Positions 44,526-53,026 are shown, numbered from the stretch's first letter. The stretch is DNA of 64,000 bases from Actinomycetota bacterium (GCA_947449765.1 CANFSP010000003.1:1-64000), one strand, 5' to 3'. Notes: generated by a model from the letters alone, not told the origin. Made by a program: numbers and translations.

Positions 44526-44693
44526 TTAGCGCTCCTCGCGAAATTCAACGTGCTGGCGAATCACCGGGTCGTACTTCTTGAGTACGAGGCGGTCGGGATT
44601 GTTACGACGGTTCTTACGCGTGACATAGGTGTAACCCGTGCCTGCCGTCGAACGGAGTTTGATGATGGGACGAACGTCCTGCTGTTTTGCCAT
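44526..44693 (-). CDS. rpmG: 50S ribosomal protein L33, zinc-independent form
   Basis: A 55-residue L33: [20 protein letters not shown] then [23 protein letters not shown] and a basic end. The [10 protein letters not shown] core is diagnostic. The two CxxC pairs that bind zinc in the other L33 form are missing. ATG 44693 shares its first base with the last base of the rpmB stop (TAATG), and its stop is 2 bases from rpsN. Confidence 0.96.
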   Translation of the reverse strand: MAKQQDVRPIIKLRSTAGTGYTYVTRKNRRNNPDRLVLKKYDPVIRQHVEFREER

Positions 44694-44929
44694 TAGAACT
44701 TCTCCCCTCGAGCGATAAGTTCAGCAATAACCGAGTCAATGCCTCGGACATCGATGACTTTGATTCCCTTGGCCGACAGCGTCAAAGTGACGTTGCGACG
44801 AAGCGACGGAACAAAGTACGTCTTCTTCTGGATGTTCGGGTCGAAGCGACGCTTGGTGCGTCGGTGCGAGTGCGAAATGTTGTGACCGAAGCCGGGACCG
44901 GCTCCCGTCACCTGGCAATGAGCAGCCAT
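44693..44929 (-). CDS. rpmB: 50S ribosomal protein L28, zinc-independent form
   Basis: A 78-residue L28 starting [20 protein letters not shown], with [14 protein letters not shown] and [12 protein letters not shown]. It has a single Cys and lacks the CxxC pairs of the zinc-binding form, matching the RpmB2-type sequence known from actinobacteria. ATG 44929 is supported by GAAAGGGA upstream; a frame extending to 44989 has no such support. It heads the rpmB-rpmG-rpsN operon behind a long, structured leader. Confidence 0.95.
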   Translation of the reverse strand: MAAHCQVTGAGPGFGHNISHSHRRTKRRFDPNIQKKTYFVPSLRRNVTLTLSAKGIKVIDVRGIDSVIAELIARGEKF

Positions 44930-45069
44930 GGTTTCCCTTTCAATACCGCTCGCGTTGTAATACGCGAGCCCAAGATCTCTTGTCTGCACGACACGCGAAT
45001 CATCATCCCCAAGGATGAGACTTGCTCTGCCGCACTGTTGCCCGAGGATTTTCGGACAACCAAGGGTTT
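44930..45069 (-). promoter_or_regulatory. Structured 5' leader of the rpmB-rpmG-rpsN operon
   Basis: Between the predicted start site and rpmB the transcript can form three stem-loops: 45038-45059 (8-bp stem, one G-U), 45003-45018 (6-bp stem, 4-base loop) and 44949-44968 (perfect 7-bp stem CTCGCGT/ACGCGAG, 6-base loop), the last ending about 20 bases before the ATG. This is in contrast to the many leaderless genes around it. A regulatory role is inference. Confidence 0.5.
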
Positions 45070-45099
45070 AGTCTAAGCGAGAACTGCTCCGTGCGCCAA
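45070..45099 (-). promoter_or_regulatory. Promoter of the rpmB-rpmG-rpsN operon
   Basis: On the minus strand TTGGCG (45099-45094) is followed after 18 bases by TAGACT (45075-45070). This lies between the zur stop and rpmB and predicts a leader of roughly 130 bases. No Zur-like palindrome overlaps it. Confidence 0.6.
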
Positions 45100-45116
45100 T
45101 CGTGGCACCAGTAACC

Positions 45117-45497
45117 CTAGGCACACTGCGAACATAAGCCGAATATGTCGACCACGTGCTCGACATCCGTGAAGTTATATGCTGCCGCTTGCGCTCGCGA
45201 CCACTCTTCAATTGGTTTCGCGTCGATTTCGACGGTAGCCCCACATTCGCGACACATGAGGTGATGGTGATGTCCGTTGCTGGAACACGCGCGATAGAGA
45301 TTTTCTCCCTCGAGCGAGAGCAATGAATCCACGTCGCCTTCACCAACCATGTCTGTGAGAGCCCGATACACGGTCGCGAGAGAGATCGTGGAGCCTGAGT
45401 GTGTCATGGACGCATGCAGGGCCTGGGCGCTGACGAACCCGCGCGCCTTCGTTAACGCCGTCACGACCAAGTCGCGCTGTTTAGTCTGCCTTTTCAT
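45117..45497 (-). CDS. zur: Zinc uptake regulator Zur (Fur family)
   Basis: A 126-residue Fur-family repressor. A winged helix with SLATVYRALTDMV is followed by the metal-binding domain: NGHHHHLMCRECGATVEI (His cluster and first CxxC) and the terminal FGLCSQC (second CxxC). This pattern is that of actinobacterial Zur/FurB. It is the last gene of the transporter operon, overlapping znuB2 by 4 bases, so Zur is made together with the uptake system it should repress through the box at 49051. Confidence 0.92.
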   Translation of the reverse strand: MKRQTKQRDLVVTALTKARGFVSAQALHASMTHSGSTISLATVYRALTDMVGEGDVDSLLSLEGENLYRACSSNGHHHHLMCRECGATVEIDAKPIEEWSRAQAAAYNFTDVEHVVDIFGLCSQCA

Positions 45498-46378
45498 GCG
45501 CTCACTTCCGGTCTCACCTCAGTGTGTCGACTGACGACGCGAATGAGCCCCGTATCGACTTGAGGCCCCTGCTCTGCCTGTCGTGGTCTGGAACGTTCGC
45601 GAATCACTCGAACGACAAAACATATTCCAAACAGCAACGCGGCCACGAGGGCAATGCTTGCGCCGGCGCTAATTTCTGCCCAGCGAGACGCGTACAACCC
45701 GACAACCGCGGAAACCACTCCAAATGTGGGTGCCAACCACAGCATTCCAACGATGGAGCGCGTAACTTGTCGAGCCGCGGCTGCTGGAGCAGCAATAAGC
45801 GCTATGGCGAGGATGGCACCGACCGCTGGCATCGCAATCACCACGGTCAGTGTGGTGAGAACCAAAAGCAACGCTTCCATGCGCCCTGAGTCATAGCCGG
45901 CACCGCGATACCCATCCGGGTCGAAAATGGCAAACACGAGCTGTTTTCCCGCTGCCAGAACAATCACGATGGTGACGGCAAGCGCGATTGTGGCGATGTA
46001 GGCGTCTGCTTCGGTTGCGGCCAAAACGGATCCAAACAAGAAAGCATCAACCTGGATCGGTGCTTCAGGATTCAGCGCCTCAATCAGCACACCAGCGGCA
46101 AATCCACCGGCAAGAATGACGCCGGTTGCCGCCTGAACTCCTCGCCCAGGGACGCGCTCAATGAAGGTGATAAACCCAATTGCCAGAGCACACGTCACGA
46201 TTGCGCCGAGCTGAATGTTGAGCCCGATGAGTGCGGCAAGCACGGCGCCGGGGAACGTTGCGTGCGTGAGTGCCTGCGCGAACAGGACACGCTTTCGCAA
46301 GACAACAAAGGTCCCCACTAAGCCACTAAGCGCTCCGATGAGTGAGGCAACCAGCAATGCCCGTTCAAAGTAACTCAC
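45494..46378 (-). CDS. Zinc/manganese ABC transporter permease 2
   Basis: A 294-residue ABC-3 family permease with about eight to nine membrane helices, starting VSYFERALLVASLIGALSGLVG and containing the family motif AQALTHATFPGAVLAALIG. The end is a polar cytoplasmic tail. GTG 46378 is chosen because it overlaps the stop of the first permease as GTGA; the much longer frame to 46591 lies inside that gene. Two different permease genes suggest a heterodimeric channel like TroCD/MntCD types. Confidence 0.9.
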   Translation of the reverse strand: MSYFERALLVASLIGALSGLVGTFVVLRKRVLFAQALTHATFPGAVLAALIGLNIQLGAIVTCALAIGFITFIERVPGRGVQAATGVILAGGFAAGVLIEALNPEAPIQVDAFLFGSVLAATEADAYIATIALAVTIVIVLAAGKQLVFAIFDPDGYRGAGYDSGRMEALLLVLTTLTVVIAMPAVGAILAIALIAAPAAAARQVTRSIVGMLWLAPTFGVVSAVVGLYASRWAEISAGASIALVAALLFGICFVVRVIRERSRPRQAEQGPQVDTGLIRVVSRHTEVRPEVSA

Positions 46379-47241
46379 GAGCCCGCCGCTCGCCTTCTCT
46401 GCTGAATAACGAGGCGAAAGGCGAGTGACAGCACATACCCGGCCACGAAAATCACTGCTATCGCTGCTCCTCCCGGAATAGCGACATCGGTGCTGACGGA
46501 GACCACGAAGGCGCCGATCAATCCCGCGAAGGCGAAGACCACGGCAAAGAGCAGTGCGCCGGTAAAAACTCCAGCGAGGCCACGAGCCCACATTCGAGCC
46601 ACGGCACCCGGCACGATGAGAATGGCGAGAACAAGAAGGTTACCGACGGCGATGGATGCACTCACCACGACACCCGCAATCGCAATGTTGAGCAACAACA
46701 GGTTCGTCAGCTCCCGATAGCCCGCTGCCTGGGCACCAGCTGAGTCAAAAGCGCTGAAGAGCTGGCCTCGAAGGCTCGTCATCACAAGCAACAGCGCGCC
46801 GACGCATATTCCCGCGGTGAGGAGTACTTCGGTAACCGAAACAGTAAAAAGGTGGCCAAAGAGCAATTGTTCGAGCGATCCGGTGACATGCCGTGAGCGC
46901 GACACGATGATGACTCCCAGCGAAAACATCGCGGTCAGCACGATGGCTACTGCGGTATCTGAAGTCACCCGCCGATGGCTCAGGAGAGTCAAGGTCACGG
47001 TCGCAAATGCCGCTGCAGCGAGAGCACCAACGACGAGACCTTCTTGACCTGACAGAGCAAATCCCGCTGCGATTCCCGGAAACACCGCATGGGTCAGGCC
47101 ATCCGCCATGAACTCGAGTCCCCGGAGGTTAATGAAGACGCCAATAACACCGGCCGCAATGGCCAGTGCGAGCAAGACCAACATCGCCCGAATCATGAAG
47201 GGCATGACGAAAATGCTGCTGAGTGCCTCACTGAGTGACAT
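46375..47241 (-). CDS. znuB: Zinc/manganese ABC transporter permease 1
   Basis: A 288-residue ABC-3 permease with LRGLEFMADGLTHAVFPGIAAGFALSG, the metal-permease signature, and about nine membrane helices. It starts one base into the end of the ATPase gene and is coupled to permease 2 by a 4-base overlap. The gene pair probably forms the membrane channel for the metal delivered by the adjacent lipoprotein. Confidence 0.92.
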   Translation of the reverse strand: MSLSEALSSIFVMPFMIRAMLVLLALAIAAGVIGVFINLRGLEFMADGLTHAVFPGIAAGFALSGQEGLVVGALAAAAFATVTLTLLSHRRVTSDTAVAIVLTAMFSLGVIIVSRSRHVTGSLEQLLFGHLFTVSVTEVLLTAGICVGALLLVMTSLRGQLFSAFDSAGAQAAGYRELTNLLLLNIAIAGVVVSASIAVGNLLVLAILIVPGAVARMWARGLAGVFTGALLFAVVFAFAGLIGAFVVSVSTDVAIPGGAAIAVIFVAGYVLSLAFRLVIQQRRRAAGS

Positions 47242-48005
47242 CAGTGCTCGTGTCCCGGTATGACAACCTTGTGTTCATCCACTTCGACCTGAACATCACC
47301 AAAGGCGGCCTGCAGATTTGCCAGGGTGAGAACCTGATCTAAGGGGCCAAAGGCGATTTGACGCTTGTTGACGAGAAGCACACTGTCGCACACCTCCCGA
47401 GCTAGGTCGAGGTCATGCGTCGTGAGGAGAATACCGACTCCCTGAGACTTGAGCTCGCGAACCGTCGCGATGAGAGCTTCCCGATTCGGTTGATCAAGCC
47501 CGTTGAAGGGCTCATCGAGGAGGAGTAAGTCGGGCTTGGTTGCAAGTGCCCGAGCCAAAAGACCTCTCTGCTGCTGCCCGCCTGACAACGTGCCAAAACG
47601 CACATTCGCTCGAGAACTGAGTCCGGTCACGGTGAGGGCGTCCGCAACAGCTTGCCGATCGACAGCGCGAGGAAAACGGAACCAACCCAGACGACGATAT
47701 CGACCCATCATGACCACCTGGCGCAATGTGACCGGAAAATCGGCATCGATATGGTCGTCCTGCGGTAAATAACCGATGTGTCCGCCCACATTGAAATCGC
47801 GATCGTGGCCGAGCACCTTGAGGCTTCCCGAGATGACGGGCAGGACTCCGAGCACTCCCTTGAGAAAAGTCGACTTTCCTGAACCGTTGGGTCCGATGAG
47901 GGCAACAGCCTGACCCGGATCTACGTGCATCGTGATGTCCGCAAGGGCGGTATCCCGGTCATAGGCAAATGACACACCCGCCGTGTCAAGGAGACGTTGG
48001 ATCAT
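47241..48005 (-). CDS. znuC: Zinc/manganese ABC transporter ATP-binding protein
   Basis: A 254-residue ABC ATPase: Walker A GPNGSGKST, Q-loop IGYLPQDD, signature LSGGQQQRGLLARAL, Walker B LLLLDEPFNGLD, and the switch His in LLTTHDLD. The C-terminal region ends with a His-containing tail (VVIPGHEH). Its start overlaps the solute-binding gene by 4 bases. It powers metal import through the two permeases. Confidence 0.95.
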   Translation of the reverse strand: MIQRLLDTAGVSFAYDRDTALADITMHVDPGQAVALIGPNGSGKSTFLKGVLGVLPVISGSLKVLGHDRDFNVGGHIGYLPQDDHIDADFPVTLRQVVMMGRYRRLGWFRFPRAVDRQAVADALTVTGLSSRANVRFGTLSGGQQQRGLLARALATKPDLLLLDEPFNGLDQPNREALIATVRELKSQGVGILLTTHDLDLAREVCDSVLLVNKRQIAFGPLDQVLTLANLQAAFGDVQVEVDEHKVVIPGHEH

Positions 48006-49036
48006 GCGAGAACTCCCTCGGGTAAGGATGTGTTTGTGCCACCCCAGGCAGTCACCAAAACTCGGACGTTGTGAATCGTCGCCTCAATGTACGTGGCACC
48101 AGCCGATCCGGTTGGGCCAAGAGTATCCGCGTAGAGAGCGTCAGCACCCGAGTAGACGGCAACATGGGCTTCTCGCGCAAGAGTCTCAGCGAGCTTTGCC
48201 GAGATAGTGGTTTCCGAGAAGACAGCGACAGCTCCGGATCGCCGAATGGCGTCAATCAAGCGATCGATATCAGCAGCGCTTGGCTCGGAATTGTCGTCGA
48301 AACTGGGGATGATCGACCCGATAAACGTGATGGAAAACTCTCGACAAAAATAGGACAACCCATCGTGATTTGTGACGAGTAGACGTTCCGCCTCAGGAAT
48401 CTGAGCAAAGTCATCAGTAGCCCACGTGGTCAGGGCCTGGAGGCGCGCTTGATAGTTAGCCGCGTTCGCCGAAAACACGTCGGCGTGCGCAGCGTCAACC
48501 CGCGAGAGACCGGTTGCGATTGTGCCCACCATGCGTTGCGCGTTAATCGTGGAGGTCCAGACGTGCGGGTCGCCGTCGACCGTCTCAATCCCCTCACTCG
48601 CCACGATCAGCGTTCCGTGAAATCCAGCAGCTTCGAGAGCAGCAGACATCCACTGCTCTAGGCCTTGACCGTTCATGACGACGACATTGGCCTGACTCAA
48701 CTCCCACAGCGCTCGCGCTGAGGGGTCAAATTCGTGAGCCGTTTGGTTTGCCCGAATAAGCCCGTACACGGTTCCGGCATCGCCAACGACAGTGCGTGTG
48801 AAATCGCTCACCTGCGTCGTTGTTGAAACCACCCGGAGACCACCGGTCGGCTGCACAACCGAACAGCCCGACAGTGACAGGGCCGTGCCCACAACGGCCA
48901 CTACAGCCGTCGCCACACAGATCGCCTTGTTATGGCACTGCAACCAGGCCAGCCACGAGCGGATGCGCGCGCTCACGTTCGCCACAACACCGTGATGGCG
49001 CTCACGGCTAGCGCGCTTTCGGCCCACGGTGTCCAT
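48002..49036 (-). CDS. znuA: Zinc/manganese ABC transporter substrate-binding lipoprotein
   Basis: A 344-residue cluster A-I metal-binding protein. A long basic N-terminus (1-38) leads to a lipoprotein signal with LSLSGC (lipobox, about 53-58). Candidate metal ligands are the His in AHEFDPS, the His in GDPHVWTS, the His in VTNHDGLSYF, and a C-terminal Asp. The His-rich loop of many ZnuA proteins is lacking, so manganese is not excluded; the Zur box favours zinc. ATG 49036 is six bases after TAGATT, a leaderless promoter sitting directly next to the Zur palindrome. Confidence 0.88.
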   Translation of the reverse strand: MDTVGRKRASRERHHGVVANVSARIRSWLAWLQCHNKAICVATAVVAVVGTALSLSGCSVVQPTGGLRVVSTTTQVSDFTRTVVGDAGTVYGLIRANQTAHEFDPSARALWELSQANVVVMNGQGLEQWMSAALEAAGFHGTLIVASEGIETVDGDPHVWTSTINAQRMVGTIATGLSRVDAAHADVFSANAANYQARLQALTTWATDDFAQIPEAERLLVTNHDGLSYFCREFSITFIGSIIPSFDDNSEPSAADIDRLIDAIRRSGAVAVFSETTISAKLAETLAREAHVAVYSGADALYADTLGPTGSAGATYIEATIHNVRVLVTAWGGTNTSLPEGVLA

Positions 49037-49050
49037 AGCGCGAATCTACC

Positions 49051-49073
49051 TTATTGAGAAGTCTTTTCAATAA
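49051..49073. promoter_or_regulatory. Zur box in the znuA promoter
   Basis: TTATTGA-x-AA-N3-TT-x-TCAATAA is a 23-bp palindrome with matching outer 7-base arms. It begins 2 bases upstream of the TAGATT -10 element (49048-49043), so a bound repressor would cover the promoter spacer. It resembles known actinobacterial Zur sites with TGAAAA/TTTTCA cores. Confidence 0.85.
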
Positions 49074-49114
49074 CGCTCATGGGGGCGGCAGATATCTCGG
49101 CGTAGCATTGACGC

Positions 49115-50023
49115 ATGGCCGTTCCCAAGGTTTTGCTCTACTACGCATTCACTCCCCTCGCAGACCCAGACGCCGTGCGCCTCTGGCAGCGTGATCTCTG
49201 CGAATCGCTTGGCCTGCGCGGGCGCATCCTCATTTCTCGCCACGGAATCAATGGCACGGTGGGCGGCGAGCTCAACAATGTGAAGAAATACCTGCGCAAG
49301 ACTCGCGAGTACCCCGGCTTCGCCCGGATGGACGCGAAGTGGAGCATGGGTTCGGGCTTCGATGCCAGTGGCGCTAGCCTCGACTTTCCGCGCCTCAGCG
49401 TCAAAGTGCGAGATGAAGTGGTCGCATTTGGGGTGCCCGACGAGGTTCGCGTCGATGAAAACGGGATCGTTGGCGGAGGGGTGAAGCTTCGCCCGGATCA
49501 GCTTGATGCTCTCGTCGCGGAACGTGGTGACGATGTGGTCTTCTTCGACGGACGCAATGCCTATGAAGCCCAAATCGGGCGCTTCAAGAACGCCGTGGTT
49601 CCGGACGTCAGCACCACACACGACTTCATTCGTGAAATCGAGAGTGGCAAGTACGACCACCTCAAGAGCAAGCCAGTCGTCACGTACTGCACTGGCGGAA
49701 TTCGCTGCGAAGTGCTCACGCCCCTCATGAAAGCCCGCGGGTTCACCGAGATTTATCAACTCGACGGCGGCATCGTGCGCTACGGCGAAGCTCGAGGAAA
49801 CGCTGGGCTGTGGGAAGGCTCGCTGTACGTTTTTGACGGACGTGTGGCCATGGACTTTGCTCCTGGAGCTTCACTTCTTGGCACGTGCGTTCGCTGTGGC
49901 GAAGCCTCAAACAATATGCGCAACTGCGGCGACTCGTCGTGCCGTGAACAACTCGTATGTTGCGAGGACTGTGAACAGCCAACCTGTTCTGCGCACACTC
50001 TCGCGAGCGCAACAAACTCCTAG
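49115..50023 (+). CDS. trhO: tRNA uridine(34) hydroxylase (rhodanese-domain TrhO/YceA)
   Basis: A 302-residue prephenate-independent tRNA-modifying enzyme that makes 5-hydroxyuridine at wobble position 34. The N-terminal part has [16 protein letters not shown] and [13 protein letters not shown]; the rhodanese domain carries the active Cys in [10 protein letters not shown] and [11 protein letters not shown]-terminal cysteine cluster (CVRCG, CRE, CCEDC, C) may bind a metal. ATG 49115 follows TAGCAT by 6 bases (leaderless). It is divergent from znuA across the Zur box. Confidence 0.93.
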   Translation: MAVPKVLLYYAFTPLADPDAVRLWQRDLCESLGLRGRILISRHGINGTVGGELNNVKKYLRKTREYPGFARMDAKWSMGSGFDASGASLDFPRLSVKVRDEVVAFGVPDEVRVDENGIVGGGVKLRPDQLDALVAERGDDVVFFDGRNAYEAQIGRFKNAVVPDVSTTHDFIREIESGKYDHLKSKPVVTYCTGGIRCEVLTPLMKARGFTEIYQLDGGIVRYGEARGNAGLWEGSLYVFDGRVAMDFAPGASLLGTCVRCGEASNNMRNCGDSSCREQLVCCEDCEQPTCSAHTLASATNS

Positions 50024-50811
50024 GCGGGTGCGATTGCCTTTCGGGGCGACATGGTGATGGCGGAGATCATCTCATCCATGTCTGTCGGCACGACAACGTC
50101 GATGCGCACGCCAAAGGCACGTGCGTCTTTGGCAGTCCGAGGTCCGATTGCGGCGACTGTGGTTTTCTCAGGAATGGTGCCGATCTGTTCTGAAATTTGT
50201 TGGGCGACGGAACCAGAGGTGACGAGAACAACATCGAATTCACCGTTACGAGCAGCTGAAACAATGCTCTCCTCAAGGTCCACGCCCACAGTGCGATAGG
50301 CGACAACTGACTGCACATCATGCCCAATTCGAATCAGACCTTTGGTGAGCACAGGGATAGCATCGTGGGCTCGAAGGGTGAGGACACGAAGAGGTACGAC
50401 TCCTCCGGTTGCCCCATTCCACTCGGTCAACAAGCCGTGGGCCGTGTTCTCTTCGCTGGGGACCAAATCGGCGCGATAGCCGGCGACCTTGAGGGCCTCC
50501 GCGGTGGTTTCACCCACAGCAGCCACTTTTGTGGAATCGGGGATGACCGCGCGGTACGCGCTCACCACATCAACCGTGGTGGCGCTGGTAAAGGTGACCC
50601 AATCAAAGGCTCCGTCCCTGAGGTCAGCAAGTGCGCTTTCCAATGCCGCGGCATCGTCTGTGACGACAAAATTCGTCATCGGAGCCACGACCGCTGACGC
50701 ACCCAGCTCGCGCAACTCAGACGCGACGGCATTTCCCCATGGTCCGCCCCGCGGAATGAGGATGCGAACGCCACCTAAGGGTCGCACCTCGGTTGGGCCG
50801 GTCTGGGTCAT
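50020..50811 (-). CDS. hemD: Uroporphyrinogen-III synthase
   Basis: A 263-residue HemD, cyclising hydroxymethylbilane to uroporphyrinogen III for heme. The two-domain fold is visible as repeated alpha/beta modules with [19 protein letters not shown] at the start, [26 protein letters not shown] and, in the second half, [13 protein letters not shown] and [19 protein letters not shown] 50811 is preferred to the frame start at 50850 since homology begins soon after. No other heme gene is in the window, so it is isolated. It converges on trhO with overlapping stop codons. Confidence 0.88.
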   Translation of the reverse strand: MTQTGPTEVRPLGGVRILIPRGGPWGNAVASELRELGASAVVAPMTNFVVTDDAAALESALADLRDGAFDWVTFTSATTVDVVSAYRAVIPDSTKVAAVGETTAEALKVAGYRADLVPSEENTAHGLLTEWNGATGGVVPLRVLTLRAHDAIPVLTKGLIRIGHDVQSVVAYRTVGVDLEESIVSAARNGEFDVVLVTSGSVAQQISEQIGTIPEKTTVAAIGPRTAKDARAFGVRIDVVVPTDMDEMISAITMSPRKAIAPA

Positions 50812-50930
50812 CAGTCTCTCGTCTTCCGTGACGAGTTGATCACATGCCAAACCGTCACTGCTCAGTCAGTGTGCGCACAACGCGGCACACGTACGTCATC
50901 GTTGACGGGTCAAATGCAGGGGGAAGACCC

Positions 50931-51293
50931 TCACCACATTCTTCTGGAGGTAATCCTAACCACGAGATAGCCCACAACGCCAACAGCAACTACTGTGCCC
51001 GCGACTGCGGCGGCAAGTCCAAGAGGGTTTTCTTTGCGCATCACGCGAATCTGGCGTCGCAGTCGACGTGAGGCAATTCCCATCTGTTTGGGCACGTTGA
51101 GCTTGTCTTCGACCAGATCGAGATTGGATGACAAGCGAGCGCGCGTGGCTTCCAGGTGCTCGATGAGCTCTTTGCGACTCATGGAATCAAACGGGTTGAC
51201 AACCTCGGATGACGTGTCACGTGAGTCACCCACTGCTCGTGAGGTCGGCCGATGGGATGCCCGGCGACCGTCGCTCGTTCTAGTCGAAGTCAT
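50931..51293 (-). CDS. DUF3618-type membrane protein
   Basis: A 120-residue protein of the actinobacterial DUF3618 type. A Ser/Arg-rich disordered N-terminus (1-35) is followed by SRKELIEHLEATRARLSSNLDLVEDKLN (amphipathic helix, the family core) and a C-terminal membrane span (about 93-112) with an Arg-rich end. ATG 51293 is preferred because GGTGAGG lies just before it. It overlaps the upstream holin-family gene by 14 bases. Probably an envelope-associated structural protein; no biochemical role is established. Confidence 0.78.
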   Translation of the reverse strand: MTSTRTSDGRRASHRPTSRAVGDSRDTSSEVVNPFDSMSRKELIEHLEATRARLSSNLDLVEDKLNVPKQMGIASRRLRRQIRVMRKENPLGLAAAVAGTVVAVGVVGYLVVRITSRRMW

Positions 51294-51753
51294 AGGGTCC
51301 CTCACCTTTCAGTGCGTACGCGTCTTCAACCAGGCTGTCAAACGTTTCGGTTGGAATCGGTGCATTGCCTCTGAAAAGGCTCAGGGCCACGACGATCAAC
51401 ACAATGATGAGAAGGAAAAGTACGCCGGCCACGGTAAGCGCGGCGGCCCACACCGGCATCACGAGTGCAAGCCCGTAGACGGCGGCAAGCAGTAACAGCC
51501 CGACAAAAAAGGTCACCATGGTGAGAGCGGTGATGAGCAGGAGAGTCGCGACACTGATTTTTTTCAGCTTGCGTAGCATCTCACGCTTGAACTGCTCAAA
51601 CTCTGCCCGAGCGAGATCAAGCAGGATGCCGGGCAGTTCGCGCAATAGCGAGGCGAGGGAACGAGTTGGCTGATCCTCGGGCGCGGCGTCAGGATTCCCG
51701 GTCGAACGCGACCTCGAGTGAGCACCGCCTCGTGACTGTGACGACGAGTTCAT
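51280..51753 (-). CDS. Phage holin family (DUF1469/Holin-X) membrane protein
   Basis: A 157-residue protein with a disordered N-terminus (1-30), an amphipathic segment RSLASLLRELPGILLDLARAEFEQFKREM, and two strong membrane helices (about 70-95 and 100-127). This is the actinobacterial 'holin-X' architecture, which despite the name is a chromosomal housekeeping envelope protein usually found with DUF3618 and YtxH-like genes, as here. No phage gene is nearby. Confidence 0.8.
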   Translation of the reverse strand: MNSSSQSRGGAHSRSRSTGNPDAAPEDQPTRSLASLLRELPGILLDLARAEFEQFKREMLRKLKKISVATLLLITALTMVTFFVGLLLLAAVYGLALVMPVWAAALTVAGVLFLLIIVLIVVALSLFRGNAPIPTETFDSLVEDAYALKGEGPYDFD

Positions 51754-51755
51754 GG

Positions 51756-52124
51756 TTACTCCGCGGAGGTGTCAGACTTCCGCGGGCGCGCCGCAGGCTC
51801 AGCAGTTGGGACTGGTTTAGTCACCGGAGCGGCTGTCGTGCTGGTTGGGGTAGCCCGGCTTGATGTGGTGCGACGAGCCGCTACAGCAGGTTTATCGATG
51901 TTGGACTTTGCCGACCCAGACACAACCTTTCGCGCGCCGGCAAGAGCTTTCTCGCCGAGCTCACCCATGGCGTCCTGTGCTTGCGCAGCTGCCCACTGGA
52001 CGGGCTCTGATTCCCAAATGGTTTGAGCAGCGGACTTAATTTGCTCGTATCGGCGGCGACCATCTCGCGTACCAAGGACATAGCCAATTGCTAGACCGGC
52101 GACAAAAAGCAGTTTGCCTTTCAC
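51756..52124 (-). CDS. YtxH-like single-span membrane protein
   Basis: A 122-residue protein with an N-terminal membrane helix (about residues 5-20) followed by YVLGTRDGRRRYEQIKSAAQTIWES, an amphipathic helix typical of YtxH-like actinobacterial proteins, and an Ala/Thr/Pro-rich disordered tail. GTG 52124 is chosen over GTG 52130 because AAGGAG (52135-52130) overlaps the latter. It opens the envelope trio with the holin-X and DUF3618 genes. Confidence 0.75.
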   Translation of the reverse strand: MKGKLLFVAGLAIGYVLGTRDGRRRYEQIKSAAQTIWESEPVQWAAAQAQDAMGELGEKALAGARKVVSGSAKSNIDKPAVAARRTTSSRATPTSTTAAPVTKPVPTAEPAARPRKSDTSAE

Positions 52125-52175
52125 GAGCACTCCTTAAGGCATATTCCCAAACTCGCATATGCGTTGACAAGAAGT

Positions 52176-53021
52176 CTACTGCTCTAAATCCACGGGGCCT
52201 ATCGGCGGTTTTTCCGGATCGCGCAGGAGTGCGCGACGCAGATCGTGAGCGCGAATTCGGGCACGTTGAATCTGTTTCGCCCACGAAGGGTGCTCTGGCG
52301 TGCAGGACGCGTCATCCACAACGAATTGGGCTCGCACCGTGTGCAGGCTCTCATTCGCGAGGCGCGTCACCGCAAAGTACGAAAGCCTTTCCGTCAGGCG
52401 AGTCATGAGGGCGATGGTTCCACCCACAATTGTTACTCTCTCTCGCCAGCCTGGGTTCTCGACAATGAGCTCGAGGGCGCCGCCGGTCAACGAGCCCACG
52501 CGACTCACTGCTTGGCTCAGCCCTGGCGCTACCTCGTCAATAGGCGCGTTCACCGCGTCGAGGCCGAAGAGAATCTTCATCTCAGGGCGCACCAACGCTT
52601 CGGTCGCCGATCGTCCGAGACGCTTGCGCACGAGAGTGCCGAAATCCGGCTCGTTCCCAATGCTCAACAGCGGCATCAGCCGGTCGAGATAGATTCGCCA
52701 CGTTGTCGCCCATCCCACACGTGTGCGAACCTGAGGCGCAAACGCATTGGTCGGGATGCCCACCACTTCGGACTCAAAAATCTCGCGCCTCTCGATGACA
52801 TAGCCGACGCCCAACTCGTCGCAGAGCTCCGTTACGTGAGAGGAGGAATGCACGAACTCGGCGGGAAGGGGCAAGGGACGTGGATGGTCTGCGACGGCAA
52901 CCCGAAATCCGAACTTCGCACATTCGAGAGCAAGCAGCAGTGCCGGACCGTCGTCGCCCACGACAAGAACGTCAAATTCAGGTGCGTGATCTCCTCCAGC
53001 CGAGGTCACGTCGTGCGACAC
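52176..53021 (-). CDS. Degenerate flavoprotein-like (FAD/NAD-binding fold) protein
   Basis: A 281-residue protein, GTG start. The N-terminus FDVLVVGDDGPALLLALECAKFGFRVAVAD has the outline of an FAD-binding Rossmann fold, but the usual GxGxxG is replaced by GDDGPA. The remainder resembles parts of the protoporphyrinogen oxidase/amine oxidase superfamily (for example the helical GLDAVNAPIDEVAPGLSQAVSRVGSL segment), but the C-terminal FAD motif of that family is not evident and the protein is much shorter (about 450 expected). It follows glyS by 5 bases. Function unknown; flavin binding is doubtful. Confidence 0.55.
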   Translation of the reverse strand: MSHDVTSAGGDHAPEFDVLVVGDDGPALLLALECAKFGFRVAVADHPRPLPLPAEFVHSSSHVTELCDELGVGYVIERREIFESEVVGIPTNAFAPQVRTRVGWATTWRIYLDRLMPLLSIGNEPDFGTLVRKRLGRSATEALVRPEMKILFGLDAVNAPIDEVAPGLSQAVSRVGSLTGGALELIVENPGWRERVTIVGGTIALMTRLTERLSYFAVTRLANESLHTVRAQFVVDDASCTPEHPSWAKQIQRARIRAHDLRRALLRDPEKPPIGPVDLEQ

Positions 53022-53026
53022 AGGTT

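Noticed and set aside
44930-44968. Zur box before rpmB
   Set aside because: The palindrome CTCGCGT-N6-ACGCGAG is GC-rich and does not resemble the TGAAAA/TTTTCA Zur core; it is better read as an RNA stem or an unknown site.
51280-51753. Prophage suspected from a holin-family protein
   Set aside because: The Holin-X/DUF3618/YtxH-like trio is a normal actinobacterial envelope operon and no phage structural, integrase or lysis gene is present.
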